64,000 nucleotides of DNA from Paraglaciecola sp. L1A13 (GTDB lineage: Bacteria; Pseudomonadota; Gammaproteobacteria; Enterobacterales; Alteromonadaceae), in the NCBI RefSeq assembly GCF_009796745.1, contig NZ_CP047024.1, positions 1,984,001 to 2,048,000 on the forward strand. Direction: 5' to 3'. Within the stretch, counting starts at the first letter, position 1; every line of letters begins with the position of its first letter. Under the pieces are notes generated by a model. The model did no database searches, was not told where the DNA came from, and saw nothing but the letters and a program-made list of their open reading frames with translations. Positions 30,995 through 41,683 of the stretch are shown here, piece by piece. Made by a program: the position numbers and the translations under genes.

Positions 30995-32275
30995 TTATTT
31001 TTCGATTTTACTGTATTTACGTTGTACTTCACCAGTATAAAGCTGGCGAGGTCGGCCAATCTTTTGACCTGGCTGGCTCAACATTTCATGCCAATGAGAT
31101 ACCCAACCTACGGTTCTTGCTAGTGCAAAAATACAGGTAAACATATTAGTCGGAATACCGATGGCTTTTAAGATGATACCTGAATAGAAATCTACGTTCG
31201 GGAACAACTTCTTCTCAGCGAAATAAGGGTCACTAAGAGCGATACGCTCAAGTTCCATTGCAACATTCAACAAAGGATCATCAATATTCAACTCATCAAG
31301 CACTTCGTGACAACTTTCACGCATGACGGTTGCGCGTGGATCGAAGTTTTTATAAACGCGATGACCAAAGCCCATTAAGCGGAAAGGATCGTTTTTATCT
31401 TTTGCACGCTCAATAAATTCAGGAATGCGATCTACTGTACCAATCTCTTGTAGCATGTTCAAACATGCTTCGTTAGCACCACCGTGGGCTGGACCCCAAA
31501 GAGACGCAACGCCGGCAGCGATACATGCATAAGGATTAGCACCTGATGAACCAGCTAAACGTACGGTTGAAGTAGAAGCATTTTGCTCATGATCAGCGTG
31601 CAAAGTGAAGATTCGGTCTACTGCGCGTGAGACGACTGGGCTTATTTTGTATTTTTCAGCTGGTACTGAGAACATCATATTCAGGAAGTTTTCTGCATAT
31701 GAGAGGTCATTACGCGGATAAACGAAGGGTTGACCTACGTTATATTTGTAACACATAGCGACCAATGTAGGCATTTTTGCTACTAGGCGATATGCGCTGC
31801 GTAAACGTTGCTCAGGGTCAGTTATATCTAGATCATCGTGATAGAAAGATGCCATTGCGCCAACAGTGCCACACAACATGGCCATTGGGTGGGCATCACG
31901 ACGAAAGCCTCGGAAAAAATTATTTACTTGATCGTGAACCAAAGTATGTCGAGTGATCGTGTCTTTAAAGTCACGATATTCTTCCGTGGTCGGTGTTTTA
32001 TCATGTAACAACATGTAACACACTTCGATGTAATCGGCGTCACGTGCTAACTCTTCGATTGAGTAGCCGCGGTGTAACAAAATCCCTTTGGCCCCATCAA
32101 TGTATGTAATTGACGACTCACATGAACCTGTCGCCATAAAGCCCGGATCGAAAGTGAAATAACCGTGTGATCCTAATGTACGAACATCGATCACATCATT
32201 CCCTGCAGTGCCTGATAGAATCGGAAGTTCGACCTCTACGTTACCTGCTTTCAAAGTGGCTTTATTGTTTGCCAT
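30995..32275 (-). CDS. gltA: Citrate synthase (type II)
   Basis: 426 residues. Condenses oxaloacetate with acetyl-CoA at the head of the TCA cycle. It has the catalytic His in [12 protein letters not shown], the second His in [14 protein letters not shown], and the late Asp in NVDFYSGI. The N-terminal extension of the hexameric, NADH-sensitive type is present. It is divergent from sdhCDAB across a 411-base region, the same arrangement as in E. coli. GAGGAG lies just upstream of the ATG. Confidence 0.97.
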   Translation of the reverse strand: MANNKATLKAGNVEVELPILSGTAGNDVIDVRTLGSHGYFTFDPGFMATGSCESSITYIDGAKGILLHRGYSIEELARDADYIEVCYMLLHDKTPTTEEYRDFKDTITRHTLVHDQVNNFFRGFRRDAHPMAMLCGTVGAMASFYHDDLDITDPEQRLRSAYRLVAKMPTLVAMCYKYNVGQPFVYPRNDLSYAENFLNMMFSVPAEKYKISPVVSRAVDRIFTLHADHEQNASTSTVRLAGSSGANPYACIAAGVASLWGPAHGGANEACLNMLQEIGTVDRIPEFIERAKDKNDPFRLMGFGHRVYKNFDPRATVMRESCHEVLDELNIDDPLLNVAMELERIALSDPYFAEKKLFPNVDFYSGIILKAIGIPTNMFTCIFALARTVGWVSHWHEMLSQPGQKIGRPRQLYTGEVQRKYSKIEK

Positions 32276-32686
32276 TTATTGCTCTCCTCAGAAAAGTTCT
32301 GTTTGCGATAGACAGTATTATATAATGTTTATCGGGGAAAATTGGCGCTATTTGTACTCAGGTTGACGCCATAAGTCAATTTAAAACCATTTTTGCTTAA
32401 TAATTATTCACTTCCATTCTACCCTGATTATTCACCGTAATTATGTATGTTATTTATGTTCAATTATAAACCGTTAATATCGAAGAACAATTGTATTTAT
32501 TGGCGCTGCTGGATATACTCCTGACGGTCGTCTAGCTATTGTTAACACGAATAATTAAAGCAACAAGTTGTTTACAATTTACTAACAGGCTTGACGGCAG
32601 GACACATAATCTTTAAGCGATTGTTAATGTGCAACACATTAACAAACAATGACTAGACAACCTACGGGTAAAACGGGCATCAAAAC
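32276..32686. promoter_or_regulatory. Divergent gltA/sdhC regulatory region
   Basis: 411 bases without a gene, AT-rich, between two TCA operons transcribed away from each other, so it must hold both promoters. Toward sdhC there is a TTGACG (32591-32596) that could be a -35 element, with a poor -10 (TAAGCG) 17 bases later; this is tentative. The strongest structure is the perfect inverted repeat at 32621-32645, annotated separately. ArcA-like TTAA-rich tracts occur but I cannot assign a site. Confidence 0.5.
32621..32645. promoter_or_regulatory. Perfect inverted repeat upstream of sdhC, candidate operator
   Basis: TTGTTAATGTG, then CAA, then CACATTAACAA: 11-base arms with no mismatch, ending 41 bases before the sdhC GTG. 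The symmetry, odd spacer and position near a possible promoter suggest a binding site for a dimeric regulator. There is no T-run after it, so it is not a terminator. It could also fold in the sdhC leader RNA, though a three-base loop is tight. It does not match the CRP or FNR consensus. The regulator is unknown. Confidence 0.6.
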
Positions 32687-33061
32687 GTGAAAAAGCAGAG
32701 ACCAGTTAATTTACAACTAAACACAATCAGTTTTCCCCCTGCAGCTATAACTTCTATCCTTCATCGCATTACCGGCGTCGCAATGTTTTTTGCGTTGTTA
32801 TTTGTGATCTGGGCTTGGGCGGAATCTGTATCTTCTCCAGACGGTTTTGCATTTGTGCAAGAACAGATGTCAGGAGTGATCGGCAAGATAATCGCAATCG
32901 GTACTATCTCAGCACTGACTTATCACATTCTTGGTGGCTTACGTCACTTGGTGATGGACATGGGGCATTGGGAAGAACTTGAGTCAGGCAATAATAGCGC
33001 GAAGATTGTTATCGGTTTATGGATTGTACTGACCATCGTTGTAGGAGTTTTATTATGCTAA
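32687..33061 (+). CDS. sdhC: Succinate dehydrogenase cytochrome b556 subunit
   Basis: 124 residues, three membrane helices. It starts with GTG and MKKQRPVNLQLNTISFP, typical of SdhC. The family signature HRITGV and the heme-ligand region YHILGGLRHLVMD (His at about 84) are present. With SdhD it anchors SdhAB, binds heme b and reduces ubiquinone. It overlaps sdhD by seven bases. No strong ribosome binding site is seen before the GTG. Confidence 0.94.
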   Translation: MKKQRPVNLQLNTISFPPAAITSILHRITGVAMFFALLFVIWAWAESVSSPDGFAFVQEQMSGVIGKIIAIGTISALTYHILGGLRHLVMDMGHWEELESGNNSAKIVIGLWIVLTIVVGVLLC

Positions 33062-33402
33062 CCAACCAAGCTAGTTTTAAACGCGATGGCGTGCAAGATT
33101 TTGTTACGGTGCGTGCAACAGCGATCATTATGACCGCCTTTACGTTATATATGCTGTGGTTCTTTCTAAGTACCCCAACGGTGACGTATGAAATTTGGCA
33201 CGATTTATTCGCTTCGTTAGCCATGAAAGTCTTCACGTTTGCAGCACTACTATCACTAATGATGCATATTAGAATTGGTTTTTGGCAGGTGCTAACCGAT
33301 TATGTTAAAGCGCCAGGTATTCGCGCTGTAGTGCAATTTTTTATTAACCTAGTAGCGTTTTCTTATGTCGCTGTGGGTTTATTTGTTTTGTGGGGTCTAT
33401 AA
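33055..33402 (+). CDS. sdhD: Succinate dehydrogenase hydrophobic membrane anchor subunit
   Basis: 115 residues, three membrane helices (about 18-40, 55-78, 90-112). The second helix carries MMHIRIGFWQVLTDYV, with the His that ligates heme b and the Asp-Tyr that lines the quinone site. I chose ATG 33055 because AGGAG is seven bases upstream; it overlaps the sdhC end. The stop abuts the sdhA ATG. Confidence 0.94.
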   Translation: MLTNQASFKRDGVQDFVTVRATAIIMTAFTLYMLWFFLSTPTVTYEIWHDLFASLAMKVFTFAALLSLMMHIRIGFWQVLTDYVKAPGIRAVVQFFINLVAFSYVAVGLFVLWGL

Positions 33403-35172
33403 ATGAGTATTCCAGTTCACGAGTATGATGCAGTTGTAATTGGTGCTGGCGGCGCAGGCATGCGTGCAGCGTTACAGATTTCTGAGTCAGGGAAATCTTG
33501 TGCATTATTGTCAAAGGTCTTTCCAACACGCTCGCACACAGTTTCTGCTCAAGGCGGTATTACCGTCGCGTTAGGCAACTCCCATGAAGATAACTGGGAA
33601 TGGCACATGTATGACACCGTAAAAGGGTCAGACTATATTGGCGATCAAGACGCTATTGAATATATGTGTAATACCGGTCCTGAAGCCATTATTGAAATGG
33701 AAAATATGGGCTTACCCTTCTCACGTTTTGAGAACGGAAAAATTTATCAGCGTCCTTTTGGCGGCCAATCACAAAATTTTGGTGGCGAACAAGGCGCGCG
33801 TACTGCGGCTGCAGCTGACCGTACTGGCCATGCATTGTTGCATTTGTTGTATCAACAGAACGTTAAAAACAAAACCAAAGTTTTCAGTGAATGGTATGCG
33901 TTGGATTTGGTTAAGAACCAAGACGGTGATGTTGTCGGTTGTACGGCTATCGATATTGAAAGTGGCGAAGTTGTATTCTTCAAGGCAAAAGCAGTTGTAT
34001 TAGCAACCGGTGGAGCTGGGCGTATATTTGCTTCTACTACTAATGCACACATCAATACCGGTGACGGTGTTGGTATGGCGATTCGTGCTGGTGTGCCCAT
34101 GCAAGATATGGAAATGTGGCAATTCCACCCAACGGGTATAGCGGGCGCAGGGACATTAGTTACTGAAGGCTGTCGTGGTGAAGGTGGTTACCTTCTCAAT
34201 AAAGATGGCGAACGCTTTATGGAGCGTTATGCTCCAAATGCTAAAGATTTGGCTGGTCGCGATGTTGTGGCCCGTTCGATGATGACAGAAATTCGTGAAG
34301 GTCGCGGTTTTGACGGTCCTTTGGGTCCGCATTGTAAATTGAAACTTGATCACCTAGGTAAAGATGTACTTGAGTCTCGTTTACCTGGCATTCTGGAATT
34401 ATCTCGTACGTTCGCGCACGTTGATCCGGTGAAAGAACCAATTCCGGTTATTCCAACTTGTCATTATATGATGGGTGGTATTCCAACTAACGTTAATGGA
34501 CAAGCCTTAAGCATAGATGCCCAAGGCAATGAAAAACCCATTCAAGGTCTTTTTGCCTGTGGTGAGATTGCATGTGTATCCGTACATGGAGCTAACCGCC
34601 TCGGTGGTAATTCATTACTTGATTTGGTGGTATTTGGTCGTGCGACTGGTCTGCACCTTGGCAAAGCTATCGATGAAATCGACAGCCGTGATGCCACAGA
34701 TGAAGACATCGATGCTGCATTAGCGCGCTTTAATCGCTGGGAAAATTCTGAACCGGGTAAAGGTGAGGATCCAGTGCAAATTAAGAAAGATTTACAGCAA
34801 TGTATGCAGCTTAATTTCTCGGTATTCCGTGAAGGTGACGCAATGGCTGAAGGACTTAAAGAGCTTGGCAAAATTCGAGACCGCTTAAAAAATGCTCGTC
34901 TTGATGATAAGAGTAGCGATTTCAATACCGCGCGTATTGAGTGTCTTGAATTAGACAACTTAATGGAAACTGCATATAGCACGGCCGTTGCCGCAAACTT
35001 CCGTACAGAAAGTCGTGGTGCGCACAGTCGTTTCGATTTCCCAGACCGTGATGATGCCAATTGGTTATGTCACTCCGTTTACTTGCCTGAGGGTGACAAA
35101 ATGTTGAAACGTGACGTAAATATGTCACCTAAACTACGCGAAGCTTTCCCACCGAAAGCTAGAACTTACTAA
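33403..35172 (+). CDS. sdhA: Succinate dehydrogenase flavoprotein subunit
   Basis: 589 residues. FAD-binding GAGGAGMR is at 14-21, and His45 in [12 protein letters not shown] is the covalent FAD attachment residue, at the same number as in E. coli. The catalytic region includes [21 protein letters not shown] and the capping-domain Arg motif. Oxidises succinate to fumarate and passes electrons to SdhB. Starts directly after the sdhD stop with GGGG upstream. Confidence 0.98.
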   Translation: MSIPVHEYDAVVIGAGGAGMRAALQISESGKSCALLSKVFPTRSHTVSAQGGITVALGNSHEDNWEWHMYDTVKGSDYIGDQDAIEYMCNTGPEAIIEMENMGLPFSRFENGKIYQRPFGGQSQNFGGEQGARTAAAADRTGHALLHLLYQQNVKNKTKVFSEWYALDLVKNQDGDVVGCTAIDIESGEVVFFKAKAVVLATGGAGRIFASTTNAHINTGDGVGMAIRAGVPMQDMEMWQFHPTGIAGAGTLVTEGCRGEGGYLLNKDGERFMERYAPNAKDLAGRDVVARSMMTEIREGRGFDGPLGPHCKLKLDHLGKDVLESRLPGILELSRTFAHVDPVKEPIPVIPTCHYMMGGIPTNVNGQALSIDAQGNEKPIQGLFACGEIACVSVHGANRLGGNSLLDLVVFGRATGLHLGKAIDEIDSRDATDEDIDAALARFNRWENSEPGKGEDPVQIKKDLQQCMQLNFSVFREGDAMAEGLKELGKIRDRLKNARLDDKSSDFNTARIECLELDNLMETAYSTAVAANFRTESRGAHSRFDFPDRDDANWLCHSVYLPEGDKMLKRDVNMSPKLREAFPPKARTY

Positions 35173-35186
35173 GAGGAGTTAAGCAT

Positions 35187-35897
35187 ATGCAATTATCATT
35201 TTCTGTTTATCGCTATAATCCAGATGTAGACAATGCTCCTCGTATGCAAGACTACACGCTTGAGGTTGAAGAAGGTCAAGACATGATGGTGCTTGACGCA
35301 CTTATCGCGTTGAAAGAACAAGATCCAACGTTGTCATTCCGTCGTTCTTGTCGTGAGGGCGTTTGTGGCTCTGATGGTATGAACATGAATGGTAAAAATG
35401 GTTTGGCGTGTATTACTCCATTGTCCACACTGGGTCGTAAAAAAATCATCGTTCGTCCATTACCTGGTATGCCAGTTGTACGTGACTTGGTCGTTGATCT
35501 GACTCAGTTCTACACCCAATACGAAAAAATTAAGCCGTTTTTAATTAACGATAATAATCAGCCGCCCCCGCGTGAGTTTTTGCAATCACCCGAAGAGCGT
35601 GAGAAATTGGATGGGTTATACGAGTGCATTTTGTGTGCGTGTTGTTCATCATCATGCCCTTCGTTTTGGTGGAACCCTGATAAATTTATCGGCCCAGCCG
35701 GTTTATTGCATGCGTACCGCTTTTTAGCTGATACACGTGATACAGCTACCGAAGAGCGTTTAAGTGATCTTGACGATGCGTTTAGTGTGTTCCGTTGTCA
35801 CGGAATCATGAACTGTGTGAGCGTATGTCCAAAAGGACTAAATCCGACCAAAGCGATAGGGCACATAAAATCTCTTTTGCTGCAGCGGGCTGTTTAG
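35187..35897 (+). CDS. sdhB: Succinate dehydrogenase iron-sulfur subunit
   Basis: 236 residues with all three cluster sites: 2Fe-2S (SCREGVCGSDGMNMNGKNG and a following Cys), 4Fe-4S (CILCACCSSSCP) and 3Fe-4S (CHGIMNC with CVSVCPKG). It carries electrons from SdhA to quinone. GAGGAG upstream of the ATG is strong. It ends the sdh unit; a terminator-like hairpin follows at 35940. Confidence 0.98.
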   Translation: MQLSFSVYRYNPDVDNAPRMQDYTLEVEEGQDMMVLDALIALKEQDPTLSFRRSCREGVCGSDGMNMNGKNGLACITPLSTLGRKKIIVRPLPGMPVVRDLVVDLTQFYTQYEKIKPFLINDNNQPPPREFLQSPEEREKLDGLYECILCACCSSSCPSFWWNPDKFIGPAGLLHAYRFLADTRDTATEERLSDLDDAFSVFRCHGIMNCVSVCPKGLNPTKAIGHIKSLLLQRAV

Positions 35898-35939
35898 TTT
35901 TTAATTCTGTAAGTTAAGTCTTCAGAATGATAATGTCTA

Positions 35940-35972
35940 AATAGCCATCCCTAATAGGGTGGCTATTTTTTT
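35940..35972 (+). terminator. Terminator-like hairpin between sdhB and sucA
   Basis: An AATAGCCA-T-CCC arm pairs with GGGTGGCTATT, with one bulged T and a five-base TAATA loop, followed by six T. It could end the sdhCDAB transcript or attenuate read-through into sucABCD. In E. coli the intergenic region also separates the two sets while allowing read-through. Confidence 0.85.
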
Positions 35973-36073
35973 AGTATATAAACTGTAGTTTAAGGTGAGC
36001 ATCCGCAAACCTTTAAAGGTCGTGTGCAGCAGCACATATAATTGTGAGTCTTAATAAAAATCAAGGGACAACA

Positions 36074-38896
36074 ATGCAACAAAGCGTGATGAAAGCATGG
36101 TGGGAGTCTTCTCACATGGCTGGTGGCAACGCTGCTTATGTAGAAGAACTATACGAAGCATATCTCGATGACGCGAAAAGCGTAACTGATGAATGGCGTG
36201 CTATTTTCGACAAATTACCGAAGGTCGAAGGAGCTGAGCTTGAGACTAAGCACAGTGAAATTCGTGATCAATTCCGAGCATTAGCTGCACTTGGCCCTGT
36301 CGCTCGAGCAGGCACGGTTCCAACAGGAACATCAAATGCAAGTGACGAGAAGCAGGTCAAAGTATTACAGCTTATTAATGCTTACCGTTTTCGCGGTCAT
36401 CAGCACGCCAACCTAGATCCTCTAGAATTATGGAAGCAACCCAGAGTTCGTGATTTAGAGTTGTCGCATCATTCATTGTCAGAACAAGATTTTGAAACTG
36501 TATTCAATGTTGGCTCCTACGCGATAGGTCAAGACAGTATGAAACTAGGTGATTTATTTAAATCCCTAAATAATACTTATTGTGGCTCTATCGGTACTGA
36601 GTACATGCATATTACCGATACAGAACAAAAGCGTTGGTTACAAGACAAAATCGAGTCAGTACAAGCGAAACCGCAAATAACGCGTGACGAAAAAATGTCT
36701 ATTCTTAAAGGCCTTGTTTCTGCAGACGGTATGGAAAAATATCTCGGCGCTAAATTTCCCGGAGCGAAGCGTTTCTCTCTAGAAGGCGGTGATGCACTAG
36801 TACCCATGCTAAAGGGCTTAATCAGTCACGCTGGCGATTGTGGTACGAAAGAAGTGGTTATCGGCATGGCTCACCGAGGGCGTATAAACGTTCTGGTTAA
36901 TGTGCTGGGTAAAAATCCATCTGTCTTATTTGATGAATTCTCTGGTAAGCACGACAACACCTTAGGTGCTGGCGACGTGAAATACCACGCGGGTTATTCA
37001 TCAGATTTTGCAACCCCAGGTGGTAATGTGCATCTTGCATTGGCGTTTAACCCTTCTCATTTAGAGATTGTTAACCCAGTGGTTATCGGTTCAGTTCGTG
37101 CACGTCTTGATCGTAGAAAATGTGATGATGGCTCAGTAGTGCTACCAATTACCATTCATGGTGATTCGGCAATTGCTGGTCAAGGTGTCGTGCAAGAGAC
37201 ATTCAACATGTCTCAGACTCGAGGCTTTAAAGTCGGTGGTACGGTACGTATTGTTATCAACAACCAAGTTGGTTTCACTACGTCGAACGCAGAAGATACA
37301 CGCTCGACGCAATACTGTACTGATATCGCTAAGATGGTCCAAGCGCCTATTTTTCATGTGAATTCTGATGATCCTGAAGCGGTTATGTTTGTGACTAAAT
37401 TAGCCTTGGATTACCGCAATAAATTTAAACGTGATGTGGTAATTGATTTAGTTTGTTACCGTCGTCATGGACATAACGAAGCTGATGAGCCTAGTGCAAC
37501 TCAGCCGTTGATGTACAAGAAAATTAAGAAGCATGCAGTTCCACGTCAATTGTACGCAGATCAATTGTTAGCTGAAGGCTCAATTGAGTCTCACGAAATT
37601 GAAAAACTGGTGTCAGATTATCGTGCTGCACTTGATCATGGTGCTTGCGTGGTAGAAGAATGGCGACCAATGACTGAGCATTCAGTTGATTGGACTCCAT
37701 TCCTAGGCCATGACTGGACCGCGCCCTACGCGAAAGAAATTAGCGTTGAAAAGCTTAAAGAACTAGGCGATAAGTTATGTACTTTTCCTGAAGATCTTAA
37801 ACTTCAGTCGCGAGTGGCTAAACTATATCAAGACAGACGTTCCATGATGGCAGGTGAAAAACTGCTTGATTGGGGAATGGCTGAGAATTTGGCTTACGCT
37901 TCAATCGTTGATGCAGGATCAAATATTCGTATGACAGGCCAAGATTCAGGCCGTGGTACGTTCTTCCATCGTCATGCTGTTTTGCATGGGCAGACTAACG
38001 GTGAGACGTATATGCCTCTTACTCATCTGCATGCCGAACAAGGCAAAATGGAAATATACGATTCGGTGTTGTCAGAAGCGGCAGTACTGGCATTTGAATT
38101 TGGTTACGCGACGGCCGAGCCCGGTACATTAACGATTTGGGAAGCGCAATTTGGTGATTTTGCCAACGGTGCCCAAGTGGTTATCGATCAATTCCTCAGT
38201 TCAGGTGAAGCAAAGTGGGGCCGTTTATGTGGCTTAACTATGTTGCTTCCTCATGGCTATGAAGGCCAAGGGCCAGAGCACAGCTCTGCACGTTTAGAGC
38301 GTTTTCTGCAAATGTGTGCTGATCATAATTGGCAAGTTTGTGTACCCTCAACACCTGCGCAAGTCTTTAATATGTTACGTCGTCAAGCAATTCGGCCCAT
38401 GCGTAAGCCTTTAATTGTTATGTCACCTAAGTCATTGTTGCGACATCCGTTAGCCGTATCTTCGTTAGAAGAGTTGTCTACTGGCGTGTTCCAAAACGTA
38501 ATTGATGAAATTGATGAGATGGATCCTGCCAAGGTAAAACGCGTCGTGATGTGTTCAGGTAAAGTTTATTATGACTTGCTTGACCAACGTCGTAAGAACG
38601 AACAAGACGATGTGGCGATAATACGTATTGAGCAGTTGTATCCGTTCCCTCATGCGGAAATCGAACCTATCGTCAATAAGTTCAAACATGTTACCGATTG
38701 GGTTTGGTGTCAAGAAGAGCCTCAGAATCAAGGTGCTTGGTATTGTAGCCAGCATCATTTTTGGTCTGCGGTGCCAAACGGCGCAAAACTTAGCTATGCC
38801 GGTCGTAACGCATCTGCGTCGCCTGCGGTAGGGTATATTTCTGTTCACAACCAACAGCAAAAAGATTTGGTTGATGATGCATTAACGATTAAATAA
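36074..38896 (+). CDS. sucA: 2-oxoglutarate dehydrogenase E1 component
   Basis: 940 residues. Decarboxylates 2-oxoglutarate with thiamine diphosphate and transfers the succinyl group to SucB lipoate. An N-terminal helix (AYVEELYEAYLDD) docks to E2. The active-site region includes GMAHRGRINVLVNVLGK and the metal/TDP region with GDSAIAGQGVVQET. RRHGHNEADEP and HSSARLERFLQ are conserved in the C-terminal transketolase fold. I chose ATG 36074, which has AGGGA seven bases upstream; a GTG ten codons earlier lacks one. Confidence 0.97.
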   Translation: MQQSVMKAWWESSHMAGGNAAYVEELYEAYLDDAKSVTDEWRAIFDKLPKVEGAELETKHSEIRDQFRALAALGPVARAGTVPTGTSNASDEKQVKVLQLINAYRFRGHQHANLDPLELWKQPRVRDLELSHHSLSEQDFETVFNVGSYAIGQDSMKLGDLFKSLNNTYCGSIGTEYMHITDTEQKRWLQDKIESVQAKPQITRDEKMSILKGLVSADGMEKYLGAKFPGAKRFSLEGGDALVPMLKGLISHAGDCGTKEVVIGMAHRGRINVLVNVLGKNPSVLFDEFSGKHDNTLGAGDVKYHAGYSSDFATPGGNVHLALAFNPSHLEIVNPVVIGSVRARLDRRKCDDGSVVLPITIHGDSAIAGQGVVQETFNMSQTRGFKVGGTVRIVINNQVGFTTSNAEDTRSTQYCTDIAKMVQAPIFHVNSDDPEAVMFVTKLALDYRNKFKRDVVIDLVCYRRHGHNEADEPSATQPLMYKKIKKHAVPRQLYADQLLAEGSIESHEIEKLVSDYRAALDHGACVVEEWRPMTEHSVDWTPFLGHDWTAPYAKEISVEKLKELGDKLCTFPEDLKLQSRVAKLYQDRRSMMAGEKLLDWGMAENLAYASIVDAGSNIRMTGQDSGRGTFFHRHAVLHGQTNGETYMPLTHLHAEQGKMEIYDSVLSEAAVLAFEFGYATAEPGTLTIWEAQFGDFANGAQVVIDQFLSSGEAKWGRLCGLTMLLPHGYEGQGPEHSSARLERFLQMCADHNWQVCVPSTPAQVFNMLRRQAIRPMRKPLIVMSPKSLLRHPLAVSSLEELSTGVFQNVIDEIDEMDPAKVKRVVMCSGKVYYDLLDQRRKNEQDDVAIIRIEQLYPFPHAEIEPIVNKFKHVTDWVWCQEEPQNQGAWYCSQHHFWSAVPNGAKLSYAGRNASASPAVGYISVHNQQQKDLVDDALTIK

Positions 38897-38905
38897 GGAA
38901 CCAGT

Positions 38906-40390
38906 ATGACAATAGATATTAAAGTACCGGTATTGCCAGAATCTGTGGCCGATGCATCAATTGCCACTTGGCATGTGAAGGTAGGTGAACAGGTTACTCG
39001 CGATCAAAACTTGGTTGATATTGAGACCGATAAAGTGGTACTTGAAGTGGTTGCGCCAGCTGATGGGGTTTTAAGCTCTATCATCGATGAAGAAGGCGCA
39101 ACGGTTTTAGGCGAGCAAGTAATTGCTAAATTTGAAGAAGGGGCTGATGCGTCAAAAGCTAAAGAGCAAAGCGCACCAGCGGCAGAGAAAACATCCAGTA
39201 ATAAAGGTGAGTCAGTGGAGATTAAAGTACCTGTATTGCCCGAATCAGTGGCAGACGCAACCATAGCAACATGGCATGTTCAACCAGGCGAAGCGGTCTC
39301 ACGTGACCAAAACTTGGTTGATATTGAAACCGATAAAGTGGTTTTAGAAGTCGTTGCACCAGCCGATGGCACATTGAGCGATATCATTGCTCAAGAAGGC
39401 GAAACCGTAATGGGTGAGCAAGTGATTGCTAATTTTAAAGCGGGTGCTGCCCCAGCTAAAGCTGATGCCCCGGCCAGTGCTGATAATGATGCTAGTGGTG
39501 CAGAAAGTGATGCGCTTAGCCCGTCAGTTCGTCGTTTGTTGGCTGAAAAGGGTATTGATGCTGCAAGCATCAAAGGCTCAGGTAAAGGCGGTCGTGTGAC
39601 CAAAGAAGACGTTGAGAAATCATTGTCTGCGCCGAGTAAAGCCGCTGCACCAGCTAAAGCAGCTGATGTTGCTCCAGCATTGTCTGGCGAGCGCACAGAA
39701 AAACGCGTACCGATGACACGCCTACGCAAAACTATTGCTACTCGTTTGCTTGAAGCGAAAAACTCAACTGCGATGTTGACGACGTTTAACGAAGTTAATA
39801 TGAAGCCTATTATGGATCTTCGTAAGCAATATCAAGAGTCGTTTGAGAAGCGTCACGGTATTCGTTTAGGCTTTATGTCTTTCTACGTGAAAGCGGTAAC
39901 TGAAGCCCTTAAGCGCTTCCCTGAAGTAAATGCCTCTCTTGACGGCGACGATATTTGCTACCATAACTATTTCGATATATCGATTGCGGTTTCTACCCCA
40001 CGGGGTTTGGTTACACCCGTGTTACGCGACTGTGATACGTTAGGTATGGCTGGTATCGAAGGCGGTATTAAAGCGCTTGCGCTTAAAGGTCGTGACGGTA
40101 AGTTGTCAATGGCAGATATGCAAGGCGGTAACTTCACCATTACTAATGGTGGTGTGTTCGGTTCATTGCTTTCAACGCCTATTATTAATTTACCCCAGAG
40201 TGCAATCTTGGGAATGCATAAAATCCAAGATCGTCCTATGGCGGTAAACGGTAAGGTTGAAATCTTACCGATGATGTATTTAGCACTTTCTTATGATCAT
40301 AGAATCATCGACGGTAAAGAGTCGGTTAGCTTCTTGGTTACGATCAAAGAAATGTTAGAAGATCCAACACGTCTGTTATTGGATGTATAA
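38906..40390 (+). CDS. sucB: 2-oxoglutarate dehydrogenase E2, two lipoyl domains
   Basis: 494 residues. There are two tandem lipoyl domains instead of the single one in E. coli SucB. Lys43 and Lys144 sit in identical [16 protein letters not shown] contexts. A peripheral-subunit-binding domain follows (about 205-242, [20 protein letters not shown]), Ala/Pro linkers, and a C-terminal catalytic domain (about 265-494) with [11 protein letters not shown]. It transfers the succinyl group to CoA. The two lipoyl domains are nearly identical in protein, pointing to duplication. AAGG precedes the ATG; it lies nine bases after sucA. Confidence 0.97.
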   Translation: MTIDIKVPVLPESVADASIATWHVKVGEQVTRDQNLVDIETDKVVLEVVAPADGVLSSIIDEEGATVLGEQVIAKFEEGADASKAKEQSAPAAEKTSSNKGESVEIKVPVLPESVADATIATWHVQPGEAVSRDQNLVDIETDKVVLEVVAPADGTLSDIIAQEGETVMGEQVIANFKAGAAPAKADAPASADNDASGAESDALSPSVRRLLAEKGIDAASIKGSGKGGRVTKEDVEKSLSAPSKAAAPAKAADVAPALSGERTEKRVPMTRLRKTIATRLLEAKNSTAMLTTFNEVNMKPIMDLRKQYQESFEKRHGIRLGFMSFYVKAVTEALKRFPEVNASLDGDDICYHNYFDISIAVSTPRGLVTPVLRDCDTLGMAGIEGGIKALALKGRDGKLSMADMQGGNFTITNGGVFGSLLSTPIINLPQSAILGMHKIQDRPMAVNGKVEILPMMYLALSYDHRIIDGKESVSFLVTIKEMLEDPTRLLLDV

Positions 40391-40513
40391 TCGGATCTAG
40401 ACGGGGATATCAAATGATTTCCCCGAATCTCGCCGTTGTTATTTCTATGATTTCGGCTACCAAAATCAAGCTGTTAAACGCAGCTTTTGTTTAAATAAAA
40501 CGGATAGAAAACC

Positions 40514-41683
40514 ATGAATTTGCATGAATATCAGGGTAAACAATTATTCGCTGAATACGGTTTACCTGTATCTGAAGGATATGCTGTGGATACTCCACAG
40601 GCAGCAATTGAAGCTGCAGATCGTATTGGCGGCACTGAATGGGTTGTGAAATGTCAGGTTCACGCTGGCGGTCGTGGTAAAGCAGGTGGTGTTAAGCTTG
40701 TTAAAACTAAAGATGAAATCAAGGCGTTTGCACAAAAATGGCTTGGTACAAACTTGGTTACCTATCAAACAGATGAAGCTGGCCAACCAGTAAGCAAAAT
40801 CTTGGTAGAAAGCTGTACAGATATTGCGCAAGAATTGTACTTAGGTGCCGTTGTTGATCGCGCTTCTCGTCGTGTTGTTTTCATGGCATCCACCGAAGGT
40901 GGTGTTGAAATCGAGACTGTAGCTGAAGAAACTCCAGAAAAAATTCTTAAGGCTGAGATCGATCCTCTTGTAGGCGCTCAACCTTACCAAGCACGCGAAA
41001 TGGCGTTTAAGCTTGGTCTTAAAGGCGTTCAAATCAAACAATTCACACAAATCTTCTTGGGTTTAGCTAAATTGTTTGAAGAAAAAGACGTTGCACTGAT
41101 TGAAGTTAACCCACTTGTTATTAAAGAAGACGGTAACCTTCATTGTTTAGATGCGAAAGTAGCGATTGATAGCAACGCTATTTACCGTCAACCAAAGTTG
41201 CAAGATATGCACGATCCATCTCAAGAAGATGCACGCGAAGCACAAGCAGCTAAGTGGGAACTTAACTACGTAGCTCTTGATGGCAACATTGGTTGTATGG
41301 TTAACGGTGCAGGCCTAGCAATGGGTACGATGGATATCGTTAACTTGCACGGCGGATCACCTGCTAACTTCTTAGATGTAGGCGGCGGTGCAACTAAAGA
41401 GCGTGTAGCTGAAGCATTTAAGATTATTCTTTCTGACTCAAATGTGGCCGCAGTTTTGGTTAACATTTTCGGTGGTATCGTTCGTTGTGACATGATTGCA
41501 GAAGGCATTATCGGCGCAGTTAAAGAAGTGGGTGTAACTATCCCAGTTGTTGTGCGTTTAGAAGGTACAAATGCCGAACTAGGTCGTGAAGTTCTTGCTA
41601 ACTCAGGTCTAGACATCATCGCTGCTTCTAGTTTAACGGATGCTGCAAAACAAGTTGTTAAAGCTGCCGGAGGTGCTGCATGA
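40514..41683 (+). CDS. sucC: Succinyl-CoA synthetase, beta subunit
   Basis: 389 residues, ATP-grasp fold. [19 protein letters not shown] is the canonical start; [16 protein letters not shown] binds nucleotide, and [15 protein letters not shown] is the conserved beta-subunit helix that faces the alpha phosphohistidine. It conserves the thioester of succinyl-CoA as ATP or GTP. It overlaps sucD by four bases (ATGA). Confidence 0.98.
   Translation: MNLHEYQGKQLFAEYGLPVSEGYAVDTPQAAIEAADRIGGTEWVVKCQVHAGGRGKAGGVKLVKTKDEIKAFAQKWLGTNLVTYQTDEAGQPVSKILVESCTDIAQELYLGAVVDRASRRVVFMASTEGGVEIETVAEETPEKILKAEIDPLVGAQPYQAREMAFKLGLKGVQIKQFTQIFLGLAKLFEEKDVALIEVNPLVIKEDGNLHCLDAKVAIDSNAIYRQPKLQDMHDPSQEDAREAQAAKWELNYVALDGNIGCMVNGAGLAMGTMDIVNLHGGSPANFLDVGGGATKERVAEAFKIILSDSNVAAVLVNIFGGIVRCDMIAEGIIGAVKEVGVTIPVVVRLEGTNAELGREVLANSGLDIIAASSLTDAAKQVVKAAGGAA

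Noticed and set aside
32621..32645. CRP or FNR site in the sdhC inverted repeat
   Set aside because: No TGTGA-N6-TCACA or TTGAT-N4-ATCAA arrangement; the repeat is kept only as an unassigned operator candidate.
34542..35060. Long open frame opposite sdhA (172 codons) and similar ones opposite ligA, sucB and sucC
   Set aside because: Low-complexity Ser/Arg-rich translations lying wholly inside well-identified genes; no ribosome binding site or family match.
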